Shown: positions 7,788-15,842 of the stretch, one piece after another
Position numbering within the stretch: the first letter of the stretch is position 1
Layout: the number at the start of each line of letters is the position of its first letter
The notes under the pieces: model-generated
Told to the model about the DNA's origin: nothing
What the model saw: the letters and a program-made list of their open reading frames with translations, nothing else
The model's database searches: none
Source: Clostridiales bacterium
Lineage (GTDB): Bacteria > Bacillota > Clostridia > Oscillospirales > Acutalibacteraceae
Length of the DNA: 64,000 bases
Direction of reading: 5' to 3'
NCBI GenBank assembly: GCA_019416455.1
Contig: DXXG01000028.1
Location: 248,001 to 312,000 of the forward strand
Translations under genes and position numbers: made by a program

Positions 7788-8498
7788 ATGTTATCCATCA
7801 GCGGTGTGACCAAGCGCTACGGAAAGACCTTGGCCAACGACAATATCAGTTTCGCCGTGGGAGACGGGCAGATCGGCATTCTGCTGGGACCCAACGGCGC
7901 TGGCAAATCCACCATCATCAAGTGCATCACCGGTCTGCTGCGGTTCACCGGTCGGATCGAGATCAACGGCTATGAGAACACCTCCCTGGAAGCCAAGCGG
8001 CAGCTGGGATACATCCCTGAGATGCCCGCGGTTTACGACCTGCTCACCGTGGAGGAGCATTTGGAGTTCATTCGCCGTGCCTACAAAGTGGAAGACGAAG
8101 CCTATACCCAGCAGCTTCTGGAACGGCTGGAACTGGAGGACAAGAAAAAGAAACTGGGCAAAGAGCTGTCCAAAGGCATGCAGCAAAAACTGTCCATCTG
8201 CTGCGCTCTCGCCCACAAGCCCAGTGTTGTGATCTTTGACGAGCCTCTGGTGGGTCTGGATCCTCACGCAATTAAGGAGTTAAAGCAGATCTTCCGGGAG
8301 CTGAAAGCCGGAGGCGCTTCGGTGCTGATCTCCACCCATATGATCGACAGCGTGGAGGACTACTGGGACGTGGCCAACATCATGATGAACGGCCGGTTTG
8401 CGGCAACCCGGGTCAACGACGGTCAGAACGGCCAGGATCTGGAGGACCTGTTCTTCGCCATCACCGAGGGAGACGCCGCCCAGGGCACGGAGGGCTGA
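7788..8498 (+). CDS. ABC exporter ATP-binding protein
   Basis: A 236-residue nucleotide-binding subunit. Walker A is GPNGAGKST (about residue 35), the signature is LSKGMQQKLS (a GMQQ form typical of EcsA/YthP-like exporters), Walker B is VVIFDEPLVGLD and the switch histidine is in STHM. It hydrolyses ATP to drive the membrane protein encoded three bases downstream. The ribosome site is GGAGGG with spacing 8. The order ATPase then large permease, and the ATPase type, fit an exporter of the Ecs/YthPQ kind; the substrate is unknown. The operon lies behind two dyads and ends at a strong terminator. Confidence 0.94.
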   Translation: MLSISGVTKRYGKTLANDNISFAVGDGQIGILLGPNGAGKSTIIKCITGLLRFTGRIEINGYENTSLEAKRQLGYIPEMPAVYDLLTVEEHLEFIRRAYKVEDEAYTQQLLERLELEDKKKKLGKELSKGMQQKLSICCALAHKPSVVIFDEPLVGLDPHAIKELKQIFRELKAGGASVLISTHMIDSVEDYWDVANIMMNGRFAATRVNDGQNGQDLEDLFFAITEGDAAQGTEG

Positions 8499-8501
8499 GT
8501 T

Positions 8502-10094
8502 ATGAGAAGTCCTCTTGTATATCTCACCCTCACCAAGCTGAAGAACCAGCTGATCGGCGTGGTGAAAAGTCCGGCGAAGCTGATGTATGGGGTGTTCCTC
8601 ATCGCCATATTCGCCCTAAGCGCCTTTTCTGGGGATTCCATGGAGGTGGAGGAGCTTCGCAACCCCCAGGAGCTGACAGCGATCCTCACCATCTTTTACA
8701 CCTTTATGTTCCTGATGGTATTCTCCACAGGCAGCGCCAGCAACACCCCTATGTTCACTCTGTCTGACGTGACGCTGCTCTTCCCTGCCCCTTTGAGCTC
8801 CAACAAGATCCTGTCCTACGGGCTTACCCGACAGCTGGGGCTTTCCCTGGTGCTGGGGTTCTTCATCCTGTTCCAGTATTCCTGGATGAACAGCCTTTAC
8901 GGGGTCACCTACGGGGAACTGGTGCTGATCATTATTGGATACGCCTTGTGCTTGTTTTTTGCCCAGCTGGCGGCCATGGCGGTATACACCCGTACCAGCG
9001 GCAAGGAAAACGCTTCTAAAACCATCCGGTACTGCTTGATCGGCGTGGTAGCGCTCTACGTTGCCTGGGCGGCGTTTACCTGCCGGGACGATCTGATCGC
9101 CTTGGCGAACGGCGGCAGTCACGAGCCTTTGCTGGCTTCTGGTTCCGCATTTTTGTCAACGATCCCCGGCATCCTGTTCCCAGTCTCCGGATGGTCTGCC
9201 GGCTTGGTGAGCAGCATTGCCTCCGGGAACTGGCCGCTGGTAGGACTGTTCGCCGGGCTGCTGGTGGTCCTGTTCGGAGTACTGCTGGGTTTGATCCTCA
9301 CTTGCAAGAACAACTACTACGAGGACGTGCTTCAAACCGCTGAGACTGCCCAGTCTGCTATCACTGCCCAGAAAGAGGGGCAACTTAACGAGGTGGTCCC
9401 CAAGAACGTTCGAGTAGGCAAAAGCGGCCTTGGCAAGGGCTGGGGCGCCAGCGCTATTTACTACAAGCATCGGGTGGAGAACCGCCGTTCCGGTGTGCTC
9501 CTCATCTCCAATATGTCCCTTCTGTTCTGCGCCATCATCCTGGGGTTCTCCTTCTTCATGCGGGAAGAGGGCATCATCCCTGTATTCGCTTTCGCCACTT
9601 ATATGCAGCTGTTCTCCGTAGCTCTGGGCCGGTTCAACCGAGAGCTGATCAAGCCCTACATCTACCTGATTCCCGAGCCTCCCTTGAAAAAACTGCTGTA
9701 CGCCCTGAAGGAAAGCCTGCTTACCGACGCTTTGGAAGCTCTGGTGCTTTTCGTGGTCGTGGGACTGGTCATGGGCGCTTCTCCGGTGGAGATCGTTTTC
9801 TGCGTTTTGGCCCGCATTAGCTTCGCTTTGCTGTTCACCGCCGGAAATGTGCTGGTAGAACGGGTGTTTGGTATGGTCAGCTCCAAAGCCCTCATCTTTT
9901 TGTTCTACTTCTTGGCCCTTCTGCTGATGGCTGTGCCCGGCATCGTGCTGGCCGTTGTGCTGTCTGTGGTGGTGCCGGTCTTTACCGTTGCCGTTGCTCT
10001 GGCGGGAATGGCTGCTGTAAACGTAGTCATTAGCGTTCTTGTCCTGTGGCTGTGCCGCAACCTACTCCAATACGCGGAGCTGAACAACAAATAA
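8502..10094 (+). CDS. ABC exporter membrane protein (putative ABC exporter family)
   Basis: A 530-residue polytopic protein with roughly ten to twelve hydrophobic segments, for example at about residues 20-40, 60-80, 105-125, 145-165, 170-190, 230-260 and several near the C terminus (LIFLFYFLALLLMAVPGIVLAVV). The long cytoplasmic loop (about 275-325) lies between the two membrane halves. It has the pattern of the putative ABC exporter family that partners YthP/EcsA-like ATPases. The start ATG follows the ATPase stop by three bases and has GGAGGG upstream inside the ATPase gene, so translation is coupled. The substrate cannot be read from sequence. Confidence 0.85.
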   Translation: MRSPLVYLTLTKLKNQLIGVVKSPAKLMYGVFLIAIFALSAFSGDSMEVEELRNPQELTAILTIFYTFMFLMVFSTGSASNTPMFTLSDVTLLFPAPLSSNKILSYGLTRQLGLSLVLGFFILFQYSWMNSLYGVTYGELVLIIIGYALCLFFAQLAAMAVYTRTSGKENASKTIRYCLIGVVALYVAWAAFTCRDDLIALANGGSHEPLLASGSAFLSTIPGILFPVSGWSAGLVSSIASGNWPLVGLFAGLLVVLFGVLLGLILTCKNNYYEDVLQTAETAQSAITAQKEGQLNEVVPKNVRVGKSGLGKGWGASAIYYKHRVENRRSGVLLISNMSLLFCAIILGFSFFMREEGIIPVFAFATYMQLFSVALGRFNRELIKPYIYLIPEPPLKKLLYALKESLLTDALEALVLFVVVGLVMGASPVEIVFCVLARISFALLFTAGNVLVERVFGMVSSKALIFLFYFLALLLMAVPGIVLAVVLSVVVPVFTVAVALAGMAAVNVVISVLVLWLCRNLLQYAELNNK

Positions 10095-10110
10095 CTCTTT
10101 AGTGAATATG

Positions 10111-10140
10111 AAAAAGGGAGACTTCAGGTCTCCCCTTTTT
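10111..10140 (+). terminator. Intrinsic terminator of the ABC exporter operon
   Basis: AAAAAGGGAGAC pairs with GTCTCCCCTTTTT around a short loop, ending in the T-run. Confidence 0.85.
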
Positions 10141-10172
10141 CTTTATCAACAAAAACTCTCGCCGTTCTCCAC

Positions 10173-10201
10173 TTGACATTCCCAGATCGCCGTGGTAGGA
10201 T
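10173..10201 (+). promoter_or_regulatory. Promoter of the nim/MATE operon leader
   Basis: TTGACA, 17-base spacer, TAGGAT. Predicted start near 10208 gives a leader of about 224 bases, far longer than needed for translation. Confidence 0.65.
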
Positions 10202-10207
10202 GAAAAA

Positions 10208-10399
10208 GCAATCAAATAGAGAATTGCCCGCCGCCGGGTGGGTAGGGTCTTGTGGTGACCGGGAAAATTTCCAAATTACGAGAATTTTCACCAAGTAAGC
10301 AGCCTTTCAAAAGAGGCTGTGCCTGTTCCGCTAAGTCCCATAGCATTGGGTTTCGTATCCGTAGGCCGTTAGGAGATACGAAATACCAGTGCTTTTTTT
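10208..10399 (+). promoter_or_regulatory. Structured leader RNA, possible riboswitch or attenuator (unassigned)
   Basis: Hairpins visible by eye: GCAAT/ATTGC at the 5' end; CCCGCC/GGTGGG; a bulged stem in which CTTG-GGTG-AAAATT pairs with AATTTTC-ACC-AAG; CAGCC/GGCTG; then a 16-pair terminator stem followed by seven T residues. CCCA at 10337-10340 could pair with TGGG at 10347-10350, inside the terminator arm, as an alternative. I checked it against remembered consensus cores of SAM, TPP, FMN, purine, lysine, glycine, cobalamin, fluoride, guanidine, ZTP, c-di-GMP, preQ1 and T-box elements and found no match. It could also be an independent small RNA. Confidence 0.5.
10343..10399 (+). terminator. 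Intrinsic terminator within the nim/MATE leader
   Basis: GCATTGG plus TTTCGTATC (10343-10359) pair with GATACGAAA plus CCAGTGC (10375-10392), with one wobble and a small internal loop, then T7. It ends 32 bases before the start codon, just ahead of the ribosome site, which is the usual position of a riboswitch expression platform. Confidence 0.75.
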
Positions 10400-10431
10400 A
10401 TTGCCAACAACAGACTCAAGGAGGTATCATC

Positions 10432-10929
10432 ATGTTTCGACCTATGAGAAGGAACAGACAACAGCTTTCCGCAGAACAAGTCCGGGAGGTTTTGCTTCGA
10501 GGCACTTCCGGCGTGCTGTCCCTTTTGGGAGACGACGGTTACCCTTACGGCGTTCCTCTGAGCTACGTTTTCCATGGGGAACGGCTTTATTTCCACTGCG
10601 CCACGGAAGGCCATAAATTGGACGCCATCCGTCGGGAGGAAAAGGCTTCTTTCTGCGTCATCGACCAGGATCATGTGGTACCGGAAAAATACACCACCTT
10701 TTACCGCAGTGTCATCGCCTTTGGCCGTATCCGCGTCCTGGAGGACCGTGAGGAAAAGAAAGCGGCTGCTCTCCTTTTGGCTGAAAAATACGCTCCTGAG
10801 GACCTTCCCTCCCATCGGGAAGAAACGGTAGCCGAGAGTTGGGACCATCTCTGCATGCTGGAAATGGAGATCCAGCACATGACCGGCAAAGCGGCCAAAG
10901 AGCTGGTCCAGGGCGGTGAAAACTCATGA
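10432..10929 (+). CDS. NimA-like pyridoxamine 5'-phosphate oxidase family flavoprotein
   Basis: A 165-residue split-barrel protein, begins MFRPMRRNRQQLS and continues with VLLRGTSGVLSLLGDDGYPYGVPLSYV, then LYFHCATEGHKLDAI and a fourth strand FYRSVIAFGRIRVLED. This is the pattern of the 5-nitroimidazole-resistance (Nim) and related FMN-binding proteins. Such proteins bind FMN and can reduce nitro compounds; the true substrate here is unknown. The start ATG has AAGGAGG with spacing 7. The upstream reading frame is open through the leader, but the terminator hairpin and the strong ribosome site argue for this start. The stop overlaps the MATE start (ATGA), making a two-gene flavoprotein plus exporter operon. 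Confidence 0.9.
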   Translation: MFRPMRRNRQQLSAEQVREVLLRGTSGVLSLLGDDGYPYGVPLSYVFHGERLYFHCATEGHKLDAIRREEKASFCVIDQDHVVPEKYTTFYRSVIAFGRIRVLEDREEKKAAALLLAEKYAPEDLPSHREETVAESWDHLCMLEMEIQHMTGKAAKELVQGGENS

Positions 10930-12251
10930 CAGGCTCTCCCCTCAAAGAATTCGCCCGGTATGTCTCCCTGAATGTACTGGGGATGATCGGTCTTTCCTGC
11001 TACATCTTGGCGGACACGTTCTTTGTCTCCCTGGGCTTGGGATCCGATGGTTTGGCAGCGCTGAATCTTGCCATCCCTGTGTTCAACTTTATCAACGGCA
11101 GCGGACTAATGATCGGCATGGGCGGCGGAACCCGGTACTCCATTTTAAAAAGTCAGGATGCCCATCGGGAAGCTGACAAGATCTTTACCAACGCCCTCTA
11201 TCTGGGAGGCGCGTTCGCTATTCTTTTCTTCTCTCTAGGGCTTTTCGCCGCGGGTCCCATTGCTCAGGTGCTGGGAGGTCAGGGCAGCACTCTTGCCATG
11301 ACTACGGTCTACCTGAGAGTCATCCTGCTATTTTCCCCTATGTTCCTGGCCAACAACCTGCTGCTGTGCTTCGTGCGTAATGACGGAGCGCCCCAGCTGG
11401 CTATGGCTGCCATGGTAGGAGGAAGCCTTTCCAACGTGGTGCTGGACTGGATCTTCATTTTCCCCTGCGGTCTTGGGATCTTCGGCGCGGCCTTTGCCAC
11501 GGGGATCGCGCCCATCGTCAGCATGGCTATCCTCTCCCCTCATTTTATCCGGAGGAAGAACCAGTTTCATCCTGTTCGCTGCAAACCTCAGCCCACACTG
11601 ATCCAACGGGTGCTCTCCAGCGGTGTTCCCTCTCTGGTGACGGAACTTTCTTCCGGTATTGTCATCATCGTGTTCAACGGTTTGATCCTGAGCCTGGAAG
11701 GGAACATTGGTGTGGCGGCTTATGGGGTCATCGCCAACCTCTCCCTGGTAGTCATCGCCATATTTACCGGGATCGCTCAGGGCATCCAGCCCATCCTCAG
11801 CCGAAGCTACGGCAAGGGTGACCAACGCTGCCTTGCCTCCATCCTCCGCTACGCCGTGATCGTCACTTTGGTTCTTTCCGCTGTGATCTACGGAGGAGTG
11901 CTGCTTTTCGCCCCAGAGATCTCCGCCATTTTCAACAGTGAAGGGGACCCCACCTTACAACAGATCGCCGTCCAAGGTCTAAAACTGTACTTCCTGGCTT
12001 GTCCCTTCGCCGGGTGCAACGTGGTGCTTTCCATTTACTTCACTTCCACTGACCATCCCAAGGCAGCCCATGTTATCTCCCTGCTCCGGGGCTTTTTCCT
12101 GATCCTCCCCTTGGCGTTCCTGCTGTCATGGCTCTGGAAAATGACAGGCATCTGGATCACGTTCCCCGTCACGGAATTCTTGGTGGCCCTTCTGGCATGG
12201 ACACTGCTGAACCAAAGCCACAAGGCACGGCGATCCAAAGATACTACATGA
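10926..12251 (+). CDS. MATE family efflux transporter (second)
   Basis: A 441-residue MATE transporter, begins MTGSPLKEFARYVSLNVLGMIGLSCY with ILADTFFVSLGLGSDGLAALNLAIP, close to the clostridial MATE subgroup, and has about twelve membrane segments. The internal repeat has GIAQGIQPILSRSYGKGD. It is translationally coupled to the nim-like gene by a 4-base overlap and ends before a strong terminator. The pair could act as modify-and-export detoxification, and the leader upstream could sense the compound; both are inference. It is only distantly like the MATE at 4140-5564, so they are not a recent duplication. Confidence 0.93.
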   Translation: MTGSPLKEFARYVSLNVLGMIGLSCYILADTFFVSLGLGSDGLAALNLAIPVFNFINGSGLMIGMGGGTRYSILKSQDAHREADKIFTNALYLGGAFAILFFSLGLFAAGPIAQVLGGQGSTLAMTTVYLRVILLFSPMFLANNLLLCFVRNDGAPQLAMAAMVGGSLSNVVLDWIFIFPCGLGIFGAAFATGIAPIVSMAILSPHFIRRKNQFHPVRCKPQPTLIQRVLSSGVPSLVTELSSGIVIIVFNGLILSLEGNIGVAAYGVIANLSLVVIAIFTGIAQGIQPILSRSYGKGDQRCLASILRYAVIVTLVLSAVIYGGVLLFAPEISAIFNSEGDPTLQQIAVQGLKLYFLACPFAGCNVVLSIYFTSTDHPKAAHVISLLRGFFLILPLAFLLSWLWKMTGIWITFPVTEFLVALLAWTLLNQSHKARRSKDTT

Positions 12252-12293
12252 ACAGCTTCCTATCCAGAGCGGCGGTAAAAAGTCTCCCCTCAC

Positions 12294-12334
12294 AAAAAAA
12301 CAGGCCCCTTCTTTTGAAAAGGGACCTGTTTTTT
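12294..12334 (+). terminator. Intrinsic terminator of the nim/MATE operon
   Basis: AAAACAGG-CCCTT pairs with AAGGG-CCTGTTTT and is followed by further T residues. Confidence 0.85.
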
Positions 12335-12365
12335 ATATTTGCATGTACTCCCAAAGAGACGGCGC

Positions 12366-12917
12366 TCAAAGGGACGTATTTTTATAGCGTTCTGGGTGGG
12401 CGAAGTATTCTTCTCGCAGGATGGAATAACACACATCGTCCATCACCTTGCCGTCACACCGGCAAAACGCCCGTGGGATAGTCCCCTCACAGCGGAAACC
12501 ACACTTCTCGATGACCCGGCGGGAACGGTCGTTCCCAACGAAATGACTGATGGCCAGCACTTCCAGGTTTTTCCGTTCGAACGCGCAGACGATCATAGCC
12601 CGCAACGCTTCCGGCATATAGCCTTTTCCCCAATGCTCCCGGGCAAGCTCGTACCCAATGGACAAGCTGTCCACTTTGTACCGGCGGATGTCTTTCTGGA
12701 ACTTGATCTTTCCAATGGGACGTCCTGTCTCCTTCAAGACGATGGCATAACATCCGCTGTCCCACAAGGCCCGCCGGAACGCGCTTTCCCCTTCCTCAGG
12801 GGTGCGCGCCGGTCTAGCGCCAGAAGAGAGCATCACTGAAGGGTCCGCGGCGAAACTGAGAAAGTCCTGGTAATCTGACTCCCGCCAGTGACGCAGCACC
12901 AGACGGGGTGTTTCCAT
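12366..12917 (-). CDS. GNAT family N-acetyltransferase (RimJ/RimL-like)
   Basis: A 183-residue acetyltransferase. It starts METPRLVLRHWRESD, the usual RimJ/RimL opening, and has the acetyl-CoA-binding stretch YELAREHWGKGYMPEALRAMI, then NDRSRRVIEKCGFRCEG, the standard family ending. Members acetylate ribosomal protein N termini, antibiotics or small amines. The start I chose is one base after the stop of the upstream methyltransferase gene (TGAAATG), with GAGGTG just before it, so the two are coupled. An upstream in-frame ATG ten codons earlier lies inside the methyltransferase gene and has no ribosome site. Substrate unknown. Confidence 0.88.
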   Translation of the reverse strand: METPRLVLRHWRESDYQDFLSFAADPSVMLSSGARPARTPEEGESAFRRALWDSGCYAIVLKETGRPIGKIKFQKDIRRYKVDSLSIGYELAREHWGKGYMPEALRAMIVCAFERKNLEVLAISHFVGNDRSRRVIEKCGFRCEGTIPRAFCRCDGKVMDDVCYSILREEYFAHPERYKNTSL

Positions 12918-12918
12918 T

Positions 12919-14082
12919 TCACCTCGGAGTTTTCCCAGCAGGCCCATGGGGTCTCGCCTCCCCTTTGAAATACTGATAATACTGGCACTGGATCATCCCA
13001 TTGTAGAGCTTCCGGCGCTTATCCGCCTTACGCCCGAAGATGCTTTCAAAATCCCCATCCGGGGTGATGATCCCAAAGCTCCATCCCCGTTTCGGACGGA
13101 ATACCTGCCCCATGATCTTATAAAGCTCCTCCGCCTGACGCAGATCCAGCAGACGCTCTCCATAGGGAGGATTGCACACCACGCAGCCGTATTCGTCCTC
13201 CTGGGTGAAGTCACGGACATCCCGCACGCTGGCGGACACAGCATCTTCCACCCCGGCCTTTTTGGCGTTGGCCAGAGAAAGCTCTACCGCAGCCGGGTCG
13301 ATATCGAAGCCCTCCGCCCGGAAAGAAGCGTCACGCCGTTCCAAAGACCGGGCACGTTCCCGCTCTTGCTGCCACAGACGCTGAGGGATGTTCTTCCAGG
13401 TCTCGGCGGTAAAGCTCCTGTTCAAACCAGGAGCGATATTTCGGGCCATCAACGCTCCTTCCACAAGCATAGTGCCTGACCCACAGAAAGGGTCGATCAA
13501 ATGGCCATCGGAGCGGAGACGGCTCAGCTTCAACAGACTGGCGGCCAAGGTCTCCTTCAAGGGGGCGTCATTGGACACAGCACGGTACCCACGCTTATGG
13601 AGACCTTCACCGCTGGTATCGATCATTACGCTCACCTGGTCCTTCAAAATGCGGAACCGCACCCGGTGCAGCGGGCCCGTCTCGGGGAACCAGGACAGAC
13701 CATACTTAGATTTCAGCCGTTCCACAATAGCTTTTTTCATGATAGCCTGACAATCCGGCACGCTATGGAGCTGGCTGGTAAGGCAGCTTCCTGTCACCGG
13801 GAACTGGTCCTCTTTCCCCAGGAAACGCTCCCAGGGAAGGGCTTTTACTCCCTGGAAAAGTTCCTCAAAAGATCGAGCCTGAAAGCTCCCCAAAAGCAGA
13901 AGCACCCGCTCGCCAAAACGGCTGTTCAGGTTGGCCCGGATCATGGCTTCCCAGCTTCCGGAAAACAGTACACGGCCGTTCTCCGCCCGGACTTGCTCCA
14001 ATCCAAGGTCCCCCAGCTCCTGAGCCACCAAACTCTCCACCCCAAACAAGCAGGGGATACAAAACATCATGTTGTTTTCCAT
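12919..14082 (-). CDS. THUMP-domain class I rRNA methyltransferase (RlmL/YpsC-like)
   Basis: A 387-residue SAM-dependent RNA methyltransferase. Residues about 45-165 hold a THUMP RNA-binding domain, followed by LIDPFCGSGTMLVEGALMA (SAM site), EGFDIDPAAVELSLANAK and the catalytic motif NPPYGERL near residue 310, which marks N2-guanine methylation. The nearest known proteins are E. coli RlmL and B. subtilis YpsC, which act on 23S rRNA. The start has GGGAG seven bases upstream. It is first of a two-gene unit with the acetyltransferase. Target base is inferred from family only. Confidence 0.9.
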   Translation of the reverse strand: MENNMMFCIPCLFGVESLVAQELGDLGLEQVRAENGRVLFSGSWEAMIRANLNSRFGERVLLLLGSFQARSFEELFQGVKALPWERFLGKEDQFPVTGSCLTSQLHSVPDCQAIMKKAIVERLKSKYGLSWFPETGPLHRVRFRILKDQVSVMIDTSGEGLHKRGYRAVSNDAPLKETLAASLLKLSRLRSDGHLIDPFCGSGTMLVEGALMARNIAPGLNRSFTAETWKNIPQRLWQQERERARSLERRDASFRAEGFDIDPAAVELSLANAKKAGVEDAVSASVRDVRDFTQEDEYGCVVCNPPYGERLLDLRQAEELYKIMGQVFRPKRGWSFGIITPDGDFESIFGRKADKRRKLYNGMIQCQYYQYFKGEARPHGPAGKTPR

Positions 14083-14150
14083 GGATTCTCCCTTCGCGGC
14101 GCCCTATCCCTCCCCTTGGGAAGAATAGCACCTTCCTTATTTTTGACCAC

Positions 14151-14179
14151 AAAAAGAGGGGGCCCTGGCGGGTCCCCTC
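14151..14179 (-). terminator. Intrinsic terminator of the hibernation factor gene
   Basis: On the minus strand GAGGGGACCC pairs with GGGCCCCCTC with one mismatch, followed by TTTTTG. Confidence 0.8.
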
Positions 14180-14202
14180 CGCGTTGCGTAAAATATTGAG
14201 AT

Positions 14203-14730
14203 TTACTTGCCTTCCGGCACAAGCAGACCATAGTCACCGTCCTTGCGGCGGTACACCACGTTGATCTCCCCGGACGCATCATCCCGGAACATGAAGAACT
14301 CATGGCCCAGCATGTTCATTTGCAGGATGGCCTCCTCAGGGGTCATCACCTTCACAAAGAAGCTCTTGGTACGCACCACATGGAACTCTTCGTCAGGCTC
14401 ATCATACAAAGCATCCGGGAAATCGATATCCGGGCTGACCTTCTTGGATTTCTCCAAGCGGGTCTTGTTGCGGCGGATCTGACGGCCCAGAGCGGAGATC
14501 ACCTCGTCCAGAGCGTCGTTCATTTCCAGAGCGGTCTCCTCAGCGCGGTAGATCATACCCCGCTGCTTGATGGTGATTTCCACGGTCTGACGATTGCGCT
14601 CCACCGTCACGGTGACGGTGGCCTCTGCATCCTCGTCGAAAATACGATTAAATTTCGAGAGCTTGCGTTCGGCCAGCTCTTTAAAATTATTGCGCAGGTT
14701 CACTTTTCTTCCGACAATGGTGATTTTCAT
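14203..14730 (-). CDS. hpf: Ribosome hibernation promoting factor, long form
   Basis: A 175-residue protein that dimerises 70S ribosomes into inactive 100S particles in stationary phase. The N-terminal 95 residues are the ribosome-binding domain (MKITIVGRKVNLRNNFKELAERKL). The C-terminal part (about 120-175, RTKSFFVKVMTPEEAILQMN and LGHEFFMFRD) is the dimerisation domain that defines the long form. I set the start at MKITIV, though the ribosome site (GGGTG) is modest. A longer frame 46 codons upstream has no support. It has its own promoter about 125 bases away, leaving a leader of roughly 115 bases that shows no clear motif. Confidence 0.95.
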   Translation of the reverse strand: MKITIVGRKVNLRNNFKELAERKLSKFNRIFDEDAEATVTVTVERNRQTVEITIKQRGMIYRAEETALEMNDALDEVISALGRQIRRNKTRLEKSKKVSPDIDFPDALYDEPDEEFHVVRTKSFFVKVMTPEEAILQMNMLGHEFFMFRDDASGEINVVYRRKDGDYGLLVPEGK

Positions 14731-14853
14731 ACTAGGCACCCGTTCGCGCTGCCCATGCTCCCCACAGGACAGGCAAACTTTCCTTTCGTCAGATTTGGAA
14801 AGGCCGGAAGCCGTTATTCCAATTCTGAAGCAGCTTCCTGCTTTCCTGTCCTT

Positions 14854-14882
14854 ATTGTAGCACATCATCTAAAATATTGCAA
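14854..14882 (-). promoter_or_regulatory. Promoter of hpf
   Basis: Minus strand TTGCAA, 17-base spacer, TACAAT. Confidence 0.6.
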
Positions 14883-14921
14883 TAAGAATAAAAAATCTTG
14901 TGCCCTTATTGCGAAAAACTG

Positions 14922-15761
14922 TTACAGGACCACAGTCTTATGACGGGTCACATGACAGCCTACGTTTACCGCGATAGGCAGTCCCGCGATATGGGTGGGA
15001 TACGCCTCGATGTTCACCGCCAAAGCCGTGGTTTCCCCACCAAATCCCTGAGGACCCACGTCGGTCTCATTGGCAGCCTGGAGCATCCTCTCCTCCAGCT
15101 GGGCGTAGTAGGGATCGGGATTCCGCTGGGATACGCTGCGGCAAAGCGCCTTTTTAGCCAGATAAGCGCACAGCTCAAAATCACCGCCGATGCCCACACC
15201 CAGCACCACAGGCGGACAGGGATTACTCCCAGCCAGAGCGACCGTCTCTTTCACAAAGGCGATCAGATCTTCCTCACTGGCGGCGGGGGTGAGCATCTTC
15301 AGCCGGCTCATGTTCTCACTGCCAAAGCCCTTGGGGGCAACGGTCAAGGTGAGCTTGTCCCCGGGCACCAACCGAGTATGGAGCACAGCGGGAGTATTGT
15401 CATTGGTGTTCCCCCGACGGATGGGATCGGCCACCACGGAGCACCGAAGCAGTCCCTCCACATAGCCCTGGCGGACACCTTCGTTGACAGCGTCCTCAAA
15501 ATTTCCTTGGATATGTACCTCTTGGCCCACCTCCGCGAACACCACAGCCATGCCCGTATCCTGGCAGATGGGGATTTCCATTTCCCGGGCGGCGTCCAAA
15601 TTCCGGCACAGGTCGCACAAGATGGACCGAGCCATCTCGTTCCCTTCCTTCTGGGAACGGCACTGGATAGTCTTTTCCAGGTCACGGGGCAGCACTCGGT
15701 TGGCGTCGATGCAGAGGTCCCGGATAGCGGCGGTGATCTCTTGAGCAGTGATCTCTCTCAT
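14922..15761 (-). CDS. Class I fumarate hydratase (or related dehydratase), alpha subunit
   Basis: A 279-residue protein of the Fe-S-dependent fumarase/L(+)-tartrate dehydratase alpha family. Candidate cluster cysteines lie at residues 66 (ICQDTG), 182 (NPCPP) and 269 (NVGCH), with family spacing. GFGGETTALAV near the end and the terminal RHKTVVL are typical. It hydrates fumarate to malate together with a beta subunit. The beta gene normally follows directly, but here the hpf promoter follows, so the partner must be elsewhere or absent. The start ATG has AAGGAAG with spacing 8. Fumarate versus tartrate cannot be separated by eye. It lies just after the yabR-like gene on the same strand, but a terminator separates them. 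Confidence 0.88.
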   Translation of the reverse strand: MREITAQEITAAIRDLCIDANRVLPRDLEKTIQCRSQKEGNEMARSILCDLCRNLDAAREMEIPICQDTGMAVVFAEVGQEVHIQGNFEDAVNEGVRQGYVEGLLRCSVVADPIRRGNTNDNTPAVLHTRLVPGDKLTLTVAPKGFGSENMSRLKMLTPAASEEDLIAFVKETVALAGSNPCPPVVLGVGIGGDFELCAYLAKKALCRSVSQRNPDPYYAQLEERMLQAANETDVGPQGFGGETTALAVNIEAYPTHIAGLPIAVNVGCHVTRHKTVVL

Positions 15762-15800
15762 AAGACTACTTCCTTTCTTGTATCGCTTCCCTGGGAAGCC

Positions 15801-15827
15801 AAAAAAAGAGCCCGACAATGGGGCTCT
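15801..15827 (-). terminator. Intrinsic terminator of the yabO-yabR cluster
   Basis: Minus strand AGAGCCC, 7-base loop, GGGCTCT followed by a run of T. It separates the S1-domain gene from the fumarase gene. Confidence 0.85.
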
Positions 15828-15842
15828 TTCGATTGTGTGCTC

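Noticed and set aside
10208..10345. T-box, SRP RNA or 6S RNA in the nim leader
   Set aside because: The GGGTGGG and AAGCAGCC words recall T-box and SRP cores, but the full conserved sequences and pairing are not there.
10252..10431. A 60-codon N-terminal extension of the Nim-like protein beginning at GTG
   Set aside because: It would run through the terminator hairpin and lacks a good ribosome site, while the ATG at 10432 has AAGGAGG.
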